Part shown: positions 9,117 through 18,615 of the stretch, piece by piece | How positions within the stretch are numbered: the first letter of the stretch is position 1 | How the letters are laid out: every line of letters begins with the position of its first letter | DNA from: Amnibacterium setariae | Lineage (GTDB): Bacteria > Actinomycetota > Actinomycetes > Actinomycetales > Microbacteriaceae | Direction: 5' to 3' | DNA length: 64,000 nt | NCBI RefSeq assembly: GCF_003581425.1 | Contig: NZ_QXTG01000002.1 | Location: 1,485,560-1,549,559, forward strand | The notes under the pieces: generated by a model | Told to the model about the DNA's origin: nothing | The model's input: the letters and a program-made list of their open reading frames with translations, nothing else | Databases searched by the model: none | Program-made: the position numbers and the translations under genes

Positions 9117-9203
9117 GAGCACGACAGCAGGACGGAACGACATCGGCAGGACAGGAACGCTCGTCCTGTCCTGCCGATGTCGCAGGGTCCTGCCGTCGTG
9201 CTC
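9117..9203. terminator. Large hairpin downstream of ahcY
   Basis: An inner perfect 19-bp inverted repeat (9138-9156 and 9164-9182, loop 7 nt) is extended by imperfect outer arms to about 87 bp. It starts 16 bp beyond the ahcY stop on the transcribed side, so it could end ahcY transcription, though no T-tract follows. The arms contain the repeated element GCAGGAC. It may also be a repetitive intergenic element; a second copy was not seen in this window. Confidence 0.55.
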
Positions 9204-9218
9204 CGGCGAGCCGGCGGG

Positions 9219-10721
9219 TCAGTAGCGGTAGGTGTCCGCCTTGAAGGGGCCGTCGCGGTCGACGCCCAGGTAGGCGGCCTGCTTCTTCGAGAGGCGGGTC
9301 AGCCGCACCCCGAGCGCGTCGAGGTGGAGGCGGGCCACCTCCTCGTCCAGCGCCCGCGGCAGCGTCGCGACCGAGACCGGGTACGCCTCCGGAGTCGTCC
9401 ACAGCTCGAGCTGGGCGAGCACCTGGTTCGTGAAGCTCATCGACATCACGAACGACGGGTGCCCGGTCGCGTTGCCGAGGTTCATCAGGCGCCCCTCGGA
9501 CAGCAGGATGATGCTGCGGCCGTTCGGCAGGCGCCACTCGTCGACCTGCGGCTTGATGCGCACGCGCTCGGCGCCGTCCAGCCGCTCGAGGCCCGCGACG
9601 TCGATCTCCGTGTCGAAGTGCCCGACGTTGGCGACGATCGCGAGGTGCTTCAGCGACAGCATGTCGTCGACGGTCACGACCTTGGCGTTGCCCGTCGCCG
9701 TGACGACGATGTCGATCTGGCCGGCGACCTCGGACAGCGGGACGACCTGGAAGCCCTCCATCGCCGCCTGCAGCGCGAGGATCGGGTCGATCTCCCCGAC
9801 GATGACGCGGGCGCCCTGGCCCTTCAGCGCCTCCGCGGCGCCCTTGCCGACGTCGCCGTAGCCGACGACGTAGGCGGTCTTGCCGCCGATCAGCACGTCG
9901 GTGCCGCGGTTGATGCCGTCCACGAGCGAGTGGCGGATGCCGTAGCGGTTGTCGAACTTGCTCTTCGTCACCGAGTCGTTGACGGAGATCGCGGGGAACA
10001 GCAGCTCGCCGTCGCGGTCCCACTCGTGGAGGCGGTGCACGCCCGTGGTCGTCTCCTCCGAGACGCCGCGGATGTCCTGGGCGATGCGCTGCCAGCGCTC
10101 CGGGTCGCGGTCGAGGGAGCGGCGGAGCACGTCGAGGAGCGCCCGCTGCTCGACGCCGTCGTCGTCCTTCGTCTCCGGCACGCGGCCGGCCCGCTCGTAC
10201 TTGACGCCGCGGTGCACGAGCAGGGAGGCGTCACCGCCGTCGTCGAGGATCATCGTGGGGCCGATCCAGTCACCGCCCTCGGCGACGGCCTCGGCCGACC
10301 AGTCGAAGATGCGGTCGGTGCAGTCCCAGTACTCCTCGACCGTCTCGCCCTTCCAGGCGAAGACGGGCACGCCGCGCGGGTCCTGCACGGTGCCCTCCGG
10401 GCCGACGACGACGGCCGCAGCCGCCTCGTCCTGCGTGGAGAAGATGTTGCAGCTCGCCCAGCGCACCTGCGCGCCGAGGGCGACGAGCGTCTCGATGAGC
10501 ACCGCCGTCTGCACCGTCATGTGCAGCGAGCCGGCGACGCGCGCGCCGGCGAGCGGGCGGCTCCCGGCGTAGCGCTCGCGGAGCGCCATCAGCCCGGGCA
10601 TCTCCTGCTCGGCGAGGCGGATCTGATGACGACCGGCCTCAGCGAGGTCGAGATCGGCGACCTGGTACTCCAGGGTCGGACTGTCGGGCTCCGAATCGCG
10701 GGACGTGTCCAGAAGAGTCAT
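9219..10721 (-). CDS. ahcY: Adenosylhomocysteinase
   Basis: This 500-residue enzyme converts S-adenosylhomocysteine to adenosine and homocysteine in the cytoplasm, relieving product inhibition of methyltransferases. Diagnostic motifs include the substrate region ([25 protein letters not shown]), the long insertion typical of actinobacterial and eukaryotic types, the NAD-binding GYGDVGKG (about 286-293) and the C-terminal [11 protein letters not shown]. The ATG at 10721 gives the normal family start (MTLLDTSRD); an upstream extension of 34 codons runs through an inverted repeat and is not credible. Large hairpins lie on both sides of the gene. Confidence 0.96.
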   Translation of the reverse strand: MTLLDTSRDSEPDSPTLEYQVADLDLAEAGRHQIRLAEQEMPGLMALRERYAGSRPLAGARVAGSLHMTVQTAVLIETLVALGAQVRWASCNIFSTQDEAAAAVVVGPEGTVQDPRGVPVFAWKGETVEEYWDCTDRIFDWSAEAVAEGGDWIGPTMILDDGGDASLLVHRGVKYERAGRVPETKDDDGVEQRALLDVLRRSLDRDPERWQRIAQDIRGVSEETTTGVHRLHEWDRDGELLFPAISVNDSVTKSKFDNRYGIRHSLVDGINRGTDVLIGGKTAYVVGYGDVGKGAAEALKGQGARVIVGEIDPILALQAAMEGFQVVPLSEVAGQIDIVVTATGNAKVVTVDDMLSLKHLAIVANVGHFDTEIDVAGLERLDGAERVRIKPQVDEWRLPNGRSIILLSEGRLMNLGNATGHPSFVMSMSFTNQVLAQLELWTTPEAYPVSVATLPRALDEEVARLHLDALGVRLTRLSKKQAAYLGVDRDGPFKADTYRY

Positions 10722-10774
10722 CCGGACATCATCCCAGACGTCGCGCCTCCCGTCAGGCCGCTCGCGCACCTTCA

Positions 10775-10851
10775 CGGATCCGCAATTCCTCCGCGACACG
10801 CCGGGCACGACGGACCGGCGCACGGCGTGTCGGGCCGGAACTGCGGATCCG
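10775..10851. repeat. Inverted repeat upstream of ahcY
   Basis: Arms of 29 bp (10775-10803 and 10823-10851) match at 25 positions, with CGGATCCGCA at the outer ends and a further TGCGGATCCGC just beyond (10861-10871). It lies between the DUF3499 gene (stop at 10888) and ahcY (start at 10721). It may terminate the DUF3499 transcript or be a repetitive element in the ahcY leader. Confidence 0.55.
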
Positions 10852-10887
10852 CGTCGGAAGTGCGGATCCGCGGAGGAGCGGTGCGGG

Positions 10888-11109
10888 TCAGTAGGAGGGC
10901 TCGTCGGCCGGCGCCGTGATGCGGAGCACGCTCCAGCCCTTCGGCGCGGACATCCGCTCCGCGTGGTGCTCGCACAGGTCGTAGCTGTGCGGCTCGGGCG
11001 ACGCGGACAGCGGGCCGAGCACTGCCATCGAGTCCGCGTAGACGTAGGTGAGGGTCGCGACCGCGGGCTCGCGACAGGTCTGGCGCGAGCAGGGGCGGAT
11101 GGTCACCAC
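10888..11109 (-). CDS. DUF3499 domain-containing protein
   Basis: A short (about 73-residue) protein with the DUF3499 pattern: paired N-terminal cysteines ([30 protein letters not shown]), then [18 protein letters not shown] and a C-terminal strand. The four Cys/His positions suggest a small metal-binding fold. This actinobacterial family is usually encoded divergently from a zincin-like gene, as here. Start choice is uncertain: tandem GTG codons at 11109 and 11106 fit the family length, while an upstream GTG at 11130 would add seven residues; none has a clear ribosome site. Function is unknown. Confidence 0.82.
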   Translation of the reverse strand: MVTIRPCSRQTCREPAVATLTYVYADSMAVLGPLSASPEPHSYDLCEHHAERMSAPKGWSVLRITAPADEPSY

Positions 11110-11181
11110 GCGCGCATGGTAGGCACACACCCGCGGTCACGATCCCGTTGCCGCCCGGCGCGGCGCGTACCATCGCTCGAC

Positions 11182-11622
11182 ATGGCCCGCTCCGGTCGCG
11201 TATCCCACGCGCCGTCTCAACGGGGCGGGTTCCGGAATCGGCACGGCCGCGGGCTCCGCTCCTCCGTCACCGGGCCGCACCTGCCCGTGCTCCGCACCCG
11301 CGCGGAGACCTTCGAGGGCGCGGTCGCCGAGACCGCCGACTACCTCCGCGGACTCTGGCCGGAGGACCTCGCCGACGTGTCGTTCGAGATCGCCGGCATC
11401 CCCCGCGCGGTCGGGCCGAGCGGCCTCGACCGGTGGTGGGTCGACCAGCACGCCCGGCGGATCGTGCTCTACCGCCTGCCGATCGAGCGGCTCTCGCACC
11501 TCCACGTCGACGACGAGGCGCACCAGCGCATGTATGTCGAGAGCTGCGTGTTCCGCGCCGTCGCCGAGCTGCTCGGCCGCGACCCGTGGGACCTGGCGCC
11601 GGACCGCTTCCGGCACTTCTGA
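11182..11622 (+). CDS. Zincin-like metallopeptidase family protein, apparently lacking HExxH
   Basis: 146 residues. A basic, disordered N-terminus (about 1-35) precedes a small alpha/beta domain resembling the MMP-like zincin family (PF06262): [20 protein letters not shown], a central [12 protein letters not shown] strand and a C-terminal helix [20 protein letters not shown]. In active members that helix carries HExxH; here the positions read ESCVF, so the zinc site is gone and catalysis is unlikely. It is divergent from DUF3499, the usual pairing. The ATG at 11182 is the first plausible start, though a weak ribosome site leaves some doubt. Confidence 0.72.
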   Translation: MARSGRVSHAPSQRGGFRNRHGRGLRSSVTGPHLPVLRTRAETFEGAVAETADYLRGLWPEDLADVSFEIAGIPRAVGPSGLDRWWVDQHARRIVLYRLPIERLSHLHVDDEAHQRMYVESCVFRAVAELLGRDPWDLAPDRFRHF

Positions 11623-11750
11623 ACGCGCGCCGCCCGCGAACTGGGTGCAGGCCGACCGCGCCCGACACCCTGACGGGTGCGCCGCGCTCCCCCGGCGCGC
11701 GTGGGACCATGCCATCCGCATCGCGTGCCGGAGATCCGAAGGAGGGGGAC

Positions 11751-12539
11751 GTGAACCGAGCCCTGGTCGTCGTCCCGACCTACGACGAGCGGGAGAACCT
11801 TCCGATCGTCATCGCGCGCACCCTCGCCGCGACCGGCGACGACGTGCACCTGCTGATCGTCGACGACGCCTCCCCCGACGGCACCGGCGCCCTCGCGGAC
11901 GAGCTCGCCGCCGACGAGCCCCGCATGCACGTGCTGCACCGCGCGGGCAAGGAGGGCCTCGGTCCCGCCTACCTCGCCGGGTTCGCCTGGGGCCTCGAGC
12001 GCGGGTACGACGCGATCGTCGAGATGGACGCCGACGGCTCCCACCACCCCGAGGACCTGCCGCGGCTGCTCGCCCAGCTCGCGGACCACGACCTCGCCCT
12101 GGGGTCCCGGTGGGTGCCCGGCGGCCGCGTCGAGAACTGGCCGCGGCGCCGGTTGCTGCTGAGCCGTGGCGGCAACTGGTACACCCGCGTCGCGCTCGGC
12201 ATCGACGTGCGCGACGCGACCGGCGGGTTCCGCGCCTTCCGGGCGAAAGCGCTCCGCCGCATCCGGCTGCAGGACGTCGCCTCCCACGGCTACTGCTTCC
12301 AGGTCGACCTCGTCTGGCGGGCCCTGCAGAGCGGCCTCCGCGTTGTCGAGGTGCCGATCGTCTTCACCGAGCGGGTGCTCGGCGTCTCGAAGATGGACGG
12401 CGCGATCGTGCTCGAGTCCCTCCGGCTCGTCGCCTGGTGGGGCCTGCGTCGCCGGGTGCGCGCCGCCTACGAGCTCGTGGTGCACCACCGCCGGCTCGGC
12501 TCGGTGCGCGCGAACAGCTCCCGCGTCGACGCGGTCTGA
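11751..12539 (+). CDS. Polyprenol monophosphomannose synthase (GT2)
   Basis: 262 residues, a GT2 enzyme expected to transfer mannose from GDP-mannose to polyprenyl phosphate at the inner membrane face, supplying mannosylation. Motifs: [13 protein letters not shown] at the N-terminus, [10 protein letters not shown] (about 40-49), [10 protein letters not shown] (about 91-100), [13 protein letters not shown] and [15 protein letters not shown]. No membrane domain is present, as in Ppm1 catalytic domains. The GTG start follows GGAGGGGGAC. The last codons and the stop form the first unit of a 15-bp tandem repeat that continues to the next gene. Confidence 0.9.
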   Translation: MNRALVVVPTYDERENLPIVIARTLAATGDDVHLLIVDDASPDGTGALADELAADEPRMHVLHRAGKEGLGPAYLAGFAWGLERGYDAIVEMDADGSHHPEDLPRLLAQLADHDLALGSRWVPGGRVENWPRRRLLLSRGGNWYTRVALGIDVRDATGGFRAFRAKALRRIRLQDVASHGYCFQVDLVWRALQSGLRVVEVPIVFTERVLGVSKMDGAIVLESLRLVAWWGLRRRVRAAYELVVHHRRLGSVRANSSRVDAV

Positions 12540-12584
12540 GCCGACGCGGTCCCAGTCGACGCGGTCCGAGTCGACGCGGTCCGA
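12525..12584 (+). repeat. 15-bp tandem repeat spanning a stop codon
   Basis: Four copies of a 15-bp unit (consensus GTCGACGCGGTCYGA) at 12525-12539, 12540-12554, 12555-12569 and 12570-12584; copies 3 and 4 are identical. Copy 1 encodes the last residues (VDAV) and stop of the mannosyltransferase, where its TGA replaces the CGA or CCA of later copies. The array ends exactly at the stop codon of the convergent acyltransferase gene. Unit length is a multiple of three. Confidence 0.9.
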
Positions 12585-13817
12585 TCAGCCGCGGCGGTCG
12601 GCGCGGACGTAGCGCTCGACCGCGCGCCCCGCTCCCCGCTTCGCGGCCCGCGCGACCTTGTGCAGCGGCTTCTCCACGAGCCGGAAGAAGCCCCACCCGG
12701 TCAGCACGGCGAGCGGCACGCCGATCAGGCCGACGACCGGCCAGTTCCAGTCGCCGAGCAGGAAGGCGAGCGTCGCCAGCACGGGCAGGTGCACCAGGTA
12801 GAGGCTGAAGGAGATCCGGCCGAGGAACTGCGGCACGCGGCGCTCGAGCAGGTGCCGGAACCGGGTCGCCGCACCGGCGCAGACCACCACACCGACGGCG
12901 CCGAGCGCCTCCATGCCGATCAGGGCATGGCTCCCGTCCGACCCCATCGGGACGATCGGCGCGAGGAGGAACTCGCCGACGAGCAGCAGCGCGCTCAGCA
13001 CGAGGACCACGACGAGCACCCGCTTGGCCCCGCGGGACTCGCTCCAGCCCTCGATCGCCCGGAGGCGCACGGCGACGAGCACGCCGAGGAAGAAGACCGG
13101 CAGGTACTCGAGGGGCTGGATCCCACCGACCGTGCCCGCGACGCCGAGCCCGACCGCGAGCAGCCCGGCGGGCAGCCACCACCGCTGCAGCAGCACGGCG
13201 ACGACGAGGAAGCCCGGCAGCAGCAGGGAGAAGAGGAACTCCCACTTCAGCGTCCAGAGCACGTTGTCGTACGGGACGACCTGCCCCATGAGCGAGAACT
13301 GCACGACGAGCCGCGGCCAGCTCCAGTCGGACTGCACCTGGCGCGCGAGCCAGCTGTCGCCCGTGACCTGCTGCGGCAGGCGCGGCACGATCACGAGGAG
13401 CAGGCTCGCGAATGCGATCGCCGCCCACGCCGGCAGGAGCAGGCGGACGACCCGGCTCGCGACGAAGCCGGGCCACGAGAAGTCGACCCGCTTGAGGGCC
13501 GGCAGCACGACGACGCAGCCCGAGAGGACGAAGAAGACGAGCACGGCCTCGTGGCCCGCGGTCAGCAGCTTCAGCGGCGTGCGCTCGAGCCACCACCAGG
13601 CGCTCAGCGGGGCGGGCTCCCCCGGCGGCTGCGACACCGGCTGCGCGATGAGGAGCACGTGGTGCAGCACGACGATGAACGCGGCGACCCCGCGGAGGCC
13701 GTCGAGCGCGTGCAGCCGCTCGCGGTTGCGCCGACGCGGCACGACGGGCTTCGCGACGACCGCGGAGGGCTCCGGCGCACGGCCCTGATCGGGCTCGGAC
13801 CGCACCTCGACCGTCAT
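12585..13817 (-). CDS. Acyltransferase family 3 membrane protein
   Basis: 410 residues with about ten hydrophobic helices. After a disordered N-terminus comes the acyltransferase-3 signature: LHALDGLRGVAAFIVVLHHVLL (about 35-56, conserved His in the first helix), then FFVLSGCVVVLPALK and SFSLYLVHLPVL near the C-terminal side. These enzymes acylate sugars in surface polysaccharides, peptidoglycan or glycolipids on the outer face. It converges on the mannosyltransferase gene across the tandem repeat. Substrate cannot be predicted. A second member lies at 61301-62518. Confidence 0.9.
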   Translation of the reverse strand: MTVEVRSEPDQGRAPEPSAVVAKPVVPRRRNRERLHALDGLRGVAAFIVVLHHVLLIAQPVSQPPGEPAPLSAWWWLERTPLKLLTAGHEAVLVFFVLSGCVVVLPALKRVDFSWPGFVASRVVRLLLPAWAAIAFASLLLVIVPRLPQQVTGDSWLARQVQSDWSWPRLVVQFSLMGQVVPYDNVLWTLKWEFLFSLLLPGFLVVAVLLQRWWLPAGLLAVGLGVAGTVGGIQPLEYLPVFFLGVLVAVRLRAIEGWSESRGAKRVLVVVLVLSALLLVGEFLLAPIVPMGSDGSHALIGMEALGAVGVVVCAGAATRFRHLLERRVPQFLGRISFSLYLVHLPVLATLAFLLGDWNWPVVGLIGVPLAVLTGWGFFRLVEKPLHKVARAAKRGAGRAVERYVRADRRG

Positions 13818-13911
13818 CGGCCCGCCTCCGGCTGGGCGACGGGTCTCGGCATGCGCGAACGGTACCCGACGGGCCTGCGGCGACCAGGCGTGTGCGGCTT
13901 CCGATCGCGCA

Positions 13912-15453
13912 TCAGCGCGTGATGCGGACCGCCTCCGCCGCCTGGTCCGCCGCCGAGACCGGGTACCCGGCGACGGCGTCCGCGCCGGCGTAGCTCATGC
14001 CCGCCCGCAGGCCGCCGGCGCCGCGCAGGACGAGGAGGCCCGTCGTGACGGGGACCGCGATCGATCCCTTCGCCGGCACCTTCACCGTGGCCTCCGTCGC
14101 GCCGCTCAGGCGCACCGTGGCCGCGGCGCCCGTGCTCGCGAGGGTGAGGACCGGGGACGGCGCGTCGACCACGGCGACGGCGGCGGTGCCGCTCAGGCCG
14201 GGGGCCGCGGCGAACCACGCCAGGTCGATGCCGCGGGCCGTGGAGGTCGAGGAGGGGTCGGCCTGCGCGGACGACGTGGAGGTGTCCGCCGGCCCGTCGC
14301 CGCCGACGAGACCGGCGTCGCTGCCGAACTCGGCGCCGCCGTCGGTGCCGCCCGTACCGGCGGCCGGCGCGCCGTCCTCCGGGGTGCGGGAGGCGCCCGC
14401 GTCGCCGACGACCGCGGTGCGCACGCCGGTGACCACGGGCTGCTCGGCGGTGACGCGGATCGTGTAGGTGCCGTCGGCGAGGCCGTTGACCGGGAAGTCG
14501 GTGACGACGCCGGCGGCGACGCGGCGGCCGACGGTCACCTTCTGGCCGCCGCCGTCCGGCGTCGCGGTGATGGAGACGTCGGTCGCATCGGCGCCCGGCA
14601 CGAGCACGCGGACGACGGTCTGCAGGTCGGCGAAGTCGTCGGCGCGCTGCGCGACCGCGACCGCCGCGGCGCCCGCGACGCGGACGCCCGGCACGACCTG
14701 GACGCGTGCTGGCGCGGTCGTCGGGCCCGTCATGTCCACGCCGCCGGACTCCAGGCCGCGGACGGTGCGCTGCTCGAGCGCGGCTCCGACGCGGCCGCCC
14801 GTCGAGGTCACCCGGACGACGGTGCCGCCCGCGGACGGCGCGACGCCGGCCAGCGACACCGCCTTGCGGCCCTTCGCGGGCACGACCAGGTCGCTGAAGG
14901 AGGCGGCGTCGACGGCGCCGTTCTCGGTCCAGACGCGCACGCCGACCTGCGCCGCGACGGGCGACGGGTTCGCGAGGGTGAGGACGGTGGTCCGGCCCGT
15001 CGTCGTGGCGCCCGCCGCGAACCAGACGTCGCTCGCGGGAGCGCTGCAGGTGGTGGCGACGAGACCCGCCGCGTCGCCGACCGTCACCTGCTCGGCCTGG
15101 GCCGCGGCGATGGCGCCCGCGGAGCTCGCGGCCGGGGCGCTCAGGGCGCGCGGTGCCGTGCCGCCCTTCACCTCGCCCTTGCCCAGCGCCGTCGACTTCG
15201 GCTTCGTGCCGCCGACCGTGCCGGTCACTCGCTTCGGCGAGCCGGTCGCGCTGAGCGCGTCCGCGTCGGCGGGGTCCGCGCCGACCGCGATCGCGGGGCC
15301 CGGGCAGACGAGGGACTGGGGCGCGGACGACGGGGTGGCCACCTGTGCACTGTCGCCGGCGCCGAAGGCGGGCAGCTGCCCGACGATCCCGGCGGCCAGG
15401 GCGCCTGCGGCGACGAGCGCGGTCGCGCCGAGCACGCGTGCGTTCACCGCCAC
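13912..15453 (-). CDS. DUF5719 family secreted/anchored protein
   Basis: 513 residues. An N-terminal hydrophobic segment (LGATALVAAGALAAGIVGQL, about 5-26) acts as signal or anchor; the rest is Ala/Thr/Val-rich and beta-repetitive, with LTLANPSPVAAQVGVRVWTENG and PAKGRKAVSLAGVAP modules typical of DUF5719. It is the conserved partner of the giant glycosyltransferase, whose stop it overlaps. GTG at 15453 is chosen because GGAGG lies 7 nt upstream; GTG at 15447 (GTGA overlap) is the alternative. Many neighbouring long open frames are GC-rich shadows. Role is likely extracytoplasmic, perhaps in envelope glycan assembly. Confidence 0.85.
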   Translation of the reverse strand: MAVNARVLGATALVAAGALAAGIVGQLPAFGAGDSAQVATPSSAPQSLVCPGPAIAVGADPADADALSATGSPKRVTGTVGGTKPKSTALGKGEVKGGTAPRALSAPAASSAGAIAAAQAEQVTVGDAAGLVATTCSAPASDVWFAAGATTTGRTTVLTLANPSPVAAQVGVRVWTENGAVDAASFSDLVVPAKGRKAVSLAGVAPSAGGTVVRVTSTGGRVGAALEQRTVRGLESGGVDMTGPTTAPARVQVVPGVRVAGAAAVAVAQRADDFADLQTVVRVLVPGADATDVSITATPDGGGQKVTVGRRVAAGVVTDFPVNGLADGTYTIRVTAEQPVVTGVRTAVVGDAGASRTPEDGAPAAGTGGTDGGAEFGSDAGLVGGDGPADTSTSSAQADPSSTSTARGIDLAWFAAAPGLSGTAAVAVVDAPSPVLTLASTGAAATVRLSGATEATVKVPAKGSIAVPVTTGLLVLRGAGGLRAGMSYAGADAVAGYPVSAADQAAEAVRITR

Positions 15454-18400
15454 GAGCCCACCTCCTCGCGGGCCGGGGCGCCGGCGGGCTGCAGCTCGCG
15501 GGCCATGACCTGCTCCGGGGTCCGGACCACGGGCTCGGGGCGCGGCGCGATGGACCGCACGTCGGCCCGCGGCGCCTGCACGGCGGGCAGCGGCCGAAGG
15601 CGCTGGGTCAGCCGCGAGGTCGGCAGGGCGAGCAGGGCGGTCACGCCGAAGACGATGCCCTGCAGCAGCAGGACGAGGACGCCGATCGGGCTGCCGGTGT
15701 TCGACGGCCCGGTGAGCAGGCGGATCGGCCCGGTCGTCCTCAGGTCGTCGAAGCGGTAGAGCGTGCCGTCGGCGGTGGTCGACACGACGGAGAGCAGCGG
15801 GTTCGCACCGAGCGCGCCGCGCGCCTCCGCGAGGGCCGACTGGGCACCGGCGCCGCCCTGGAGCAGCACGTACCCGATGCGGTAGGCGTTCAGGCTCGCG
15901 GCGAGGTCGTCGCCGGTCGGCTGCACGAGGCCGGCGGCGAGCCGGGCCAGGCCGGTCGTCTCGCCGAACCCGGCGGTCGTCTGCAGCGTGCTCAGCGTCT
16001 CGAGGGTCCGGCCCTCCCCGCGCGTGAGCCGGCTGCGGTACCCGCCGTCCGACTGCGCGGTGAGCGTGAGCATGCCGAGGTCGGGCGTCTCGGCGCCCTC
16101 CGCGGCCACGAGCGCCGGCACGGTCGCGGTGCTGCCGGGCTTGACGTGCGCGGTGCCGAGCAGCACGCCGACGAGGAGCGGGGACACCGCGGCGGCGATC
16201 GCGAGGGCGGCGGTGATGCCGATCACGGCGGCGCCACCGGCGCGGACGCGGCCGGGCGTGCGCCCGCCGCGACCGATGGGCAGGTTCGCCGCAGCGGCGA
16301 GGCGGTCGAGCCCGCACACGGCGGCCTCGAGCGCGGCCAGCCAGGCGAGGCTGAGGCCGGCGCCGGGCCACACCGGGATCGGCGTCGACCCGTCCGCCAC
16401 GACCTGCAGGCGGGTCGCCAGCACGGCGAACACGAGGCCGCCGACCCCGAACACGCCGATGCGGATCGGGACGCTCTGCTTCGGCCAGAACAGGCCGATG
16501 AGGGCGAGGAGCAGCAGGGGCACGCCGAGCGCCCAGACGAAGGCCGCGGAGGCGCCCGCACCGAGGCCCAGGGGCGCCGTGAGGCCTTCCCAGGCGTCGC
16601 TCGCCCACGAGGGCCAGCCCGACGCGAGCTGCAGGACCGTGAAGAGGCCCTCGGGCAGCCCGAGCAGATGGGCGCCTTCGGCCGGCGCGACGACGGGGCC
16701 GGGGTCGGCGAGCACGCCGATGAGGCGGCCGTTCATGGCCTGCTCCGCGATCAGCGGCAGGAACAGCACGGCGGCGGGGATCGGCAGCGGCAGGATACGC
16801 GCGATGCGGCTCCGCTCCCCCGTGCGCACGGCGAGGCCGAGCGCGACGGCGGCGACCCACGCGACGAACAGCAGCGGCAGCAGGACGGGCGAGCAGGCGG
16901 CGATCAGCGCGCCGAGCAGGCCGAGCCATGCCGCCGCCGTCCACGAGGAGCGCACGCGGAACGCGGCGAGGAGGACGAACGGCGCCGCGAGGTGCACGAG
17001 CACGCCCCCGATTCGCCCGGTGTCGAGCGCGACGACGAGGGTCGGCGCGAAGGCCCAGAGCAGGCCGCCGACGACGCGGAGCGGGCGCCGCTTCGTGAAG
17101 CGGGCGGTGGCCAGCCAGCCGCCCGCCGCGGCGATGGGCAGGGCGAGCAGCCAGAGCCCGACGACCGCGGCCGAGGGATGCCAGAACGTGATCGAGCCGA
17201 GCACGGCCAGGACCGCGTTGAAGGGGTCGGCGGGGCCGACGAAGCCGCCGCCGAGCGGGTGGACGCCCCAGCCGACGTTGCGCCAGAGCGACTCGATCGA
17301 TCCGAGCGGCAGCAGCTGCCCACCCGTGATCGCGGCGGCGCCGACGAGGGGCTGGAAGAGCACGACCGCGAGCGCCCCCACGGCCAGCACGGTCGCCATG
17401 CCGCCGCTCGTGAAGAAGTGGAGCGACTCGTCGTGGTTCGCGGGTCTGCCGTTGTCGCGCGCCAGCGCCCTCCGGTGGCGCACCTCCCGCCACGTCTGGC
17501 GGAGCGGCGCGATCGCGGCCCAGCCCGCCTGTCGGTCGCGCGCGATCCGTGATCGGGACCGGGCGATGGCCGCGAAGCGGGTGCCCATCACGACGAGCGC
17601 GGCGAGCAGCTCCGCAGGCGCGGAGCCGGGTCGCTTGCGGAGGATCTGGCCGAGGGCCCGCACGACCGCGATCGGCAGGATCGACAGCCAGTGCAGGGGC
17701 ACGAGCGGCAGCGCCGCGTAGACGAGGCGGCGGTGCAGCTGCGCCTCGCGGGCGAGGCGCACGCGGCGCGCCTCCGTGGTGGAGGCGCCGAGCAGCCGGG
17801 TGCCGGGGGCGTCGGGCCCGGCGGAGCGCACGCGCGCGTTCGGCACGAGCGCGACGCGGTGGCCGGCGAGACGGGCGCGCACGCAGAAGTCGAGGGCGTC
17901 GTCGATGGCGGGGAGCGCCCGGTCGAAGCCGCCCAGCTGCTTCCACGCGGCGGCCTGCACGAGCATGCCGCCGGCGGCGACCGCGAGCACGTCGCTGTGT
18001 CGGTCGTACTGGCCCTGGTCGAGCTCCGGCTCCGCCATCTCGACGGCAGTGCCCCAGGGCGTCATCGTCTCGCCGTAGGAGTGGAGGTAGGCGGGCGCGT
18101 CCCACTGCATCTGCTTGGGGCCGGCCACGACCACGGAGGGCGCCGCCTCCACCGCCTGCAGCAGCCGCTCGAGCGCGGCGGGCTCGGGGGCGTTGTCGCT
18201 CGCGAGCAGCCACAGCCACTCGTGCTCGGTCGCGTCGATGCCGGCCGACTTCACGCCGGTCTCGACCGCGTGGCCGAAGGTCGCCCGGACGGCGACGCGC
18301 GCGTGCACGGTGGGCTCGACGCCGTCGATGATCGTGCTCGTGACCGGGCTCGTGCCGAGCTGCACGACGACGAGGCGGTCGGGCAGCCGCGTCTGCATCG

Positions 18401-18542
18401 TGATCGCATCGAGGGTGTCACGCAGATGGTCGGCCCCGTCCGCCGCGATGAGGATCGCGGTGACAGATCTCGGCACCGGGACACGGTAGGTGCCCCCTCG
18501 GCGTGCCGCCGCGCCGCCGCGCCGGACGGTTCGCATCTCCAT
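15444..18542 (-). CDS. Giant membrane glycosyltransferase (GT2 domain plus multi-spanning C-terminus)
   Basis: About 1032 residues. An N-terminal GT2 domain (VTAILIAADGADHLRDTLDAI, LWLLASDNAPEP, then GGMLVQAAAWKQLGGFD and DDALDFCVRARLAG) is followed by a polytopic region of roughly a dozen helices with loops, as in actinobacterial relatives of mycobacterial Rv3629/Rv3259-region proteins near whiB2. It is expected to add sugars to a lipid-linked or envelope glycan. The locus order WhiB, GT2, DUF5719 is conserved in actinobacteria. Start is uncertain: an ATG at 18581 lies in the loop of the whiB hairpin, so the ATG at 18542 is preferred; GTG at 18476 is also possible. Confidence 0.85.
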   Translation of the reverse strand: MEMRTVRRGGAAARRGGTYRVPVPRSVTAILIAADGADHLRDTLDAITMQTRLPDRLVVVQLGTSPVTSTIIDGVEPTVHARVAVRATFGHAVETGVKSAGIDATEHEWLWLLASDNAPEPAALERLLQAVEAAPSVVVAGPKQMQWDAPAYLHSYGETMTPWGTAVEMAEPELDQGQYDRHSDVLAVAAGGMLVQAAAWKQLGGFDRALPAIDDALDFCVRARLAGHRVALVPNARVRSAGPDAPGTRLLGASTTEARRVRLAREAQLHRRLVYAALPLVPLHWLSILPIAVVRALGQILRKRPGSAPAELLAALVVMGTRFAAIARSRSRIARDRQAGWAAIAPLRQTWREVRHRRALARDNGRPANHDESLHFFTSGGMATVLAVGALAVVLFQPLVGAAAITGGQLLPLGSIESLWRNVGWGVHPLGGGFVGPADPFNAVLAVLGSITFWHPSAAVVGLWLLALPIAAAGGWLATARFTKRRPLRVVGGLLWAFAPTLVVALDTGRIGGVLVHLAAPFVLLAAFRVRSSWTAAAWLGLLGALIAACSPVLLPLLFVAWVAAVALGLAVRTGERSRIARILPLPIPAAVLFLPLIAEQAMNGRLIGVLADPGPVVAPAEGAHLLGLPEGLFTVLQLASGWPSWASDAWEGLTAPLGLGAGASAAFVWALGVPLLLLALIGLFWPKQSVPIRIGVFGVGGLVFAVLATRLQVVADGSTPIPVWPGAGLSLAWLAALEAAVCGLDRLAAAANLPIGRGGRTPGRVRAGGAAVIGITAALAIAAAVSPLLVGVLLGTAHVKPGSTATVPALVAAEGAETPDLGMLTLTAQSDGGYRSRLTRGEGRTLETLSTLQTTAGFGETTGLARLAAGLVQPTGDDLAASLNAYRIGYVLLQGGAGAQSALAEARGALGANPLLSVVSTTADGTLYRFDDLRTTGPIRLLTGPSNTGSPIGVLVLLLQGIVFGVTALLALPTSRLTQRLRPLPAVQAPRADVRSIAPRPEPVVRTPEQVMARELQPAGAPAREEVGSWR

Positions 18543-18560
18543 AGGAGCGCCCGCAGACAC

Positions 18561-18598
18561 GGGAAGGGCCGTGGACCCCATGGTCCACGGCCCTTCCC
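18561..18598 (-). terminator. Perfect 17-bp hairpin downstream of whiB
   Basis: Arms 18561-18577 and 18582-18598 are perfectly complementary with a 4-nt loop, starting 18 bp beyond the whiB stop. There is no T-tract on either side, but the stem is GC-rich and very stable. It probably ends or attenuates the whiB transcript before the glycosyltransferase gene, and it argues against the ATG inside its loop being used as a start. Confidence 0.7.
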
Positions 18599-18615
18599 GA
18601 TGGTCGTGCGGCGCC

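Noticed and set aside
13912..18219. Single 1435-codon open frame on the minus strand
   Set aside because: It is a shadow frame of the glycosyltransferase joined to the true DUF5719 frame; the real genes are the overlapping pair at 15444-18542 and 13912-15453.
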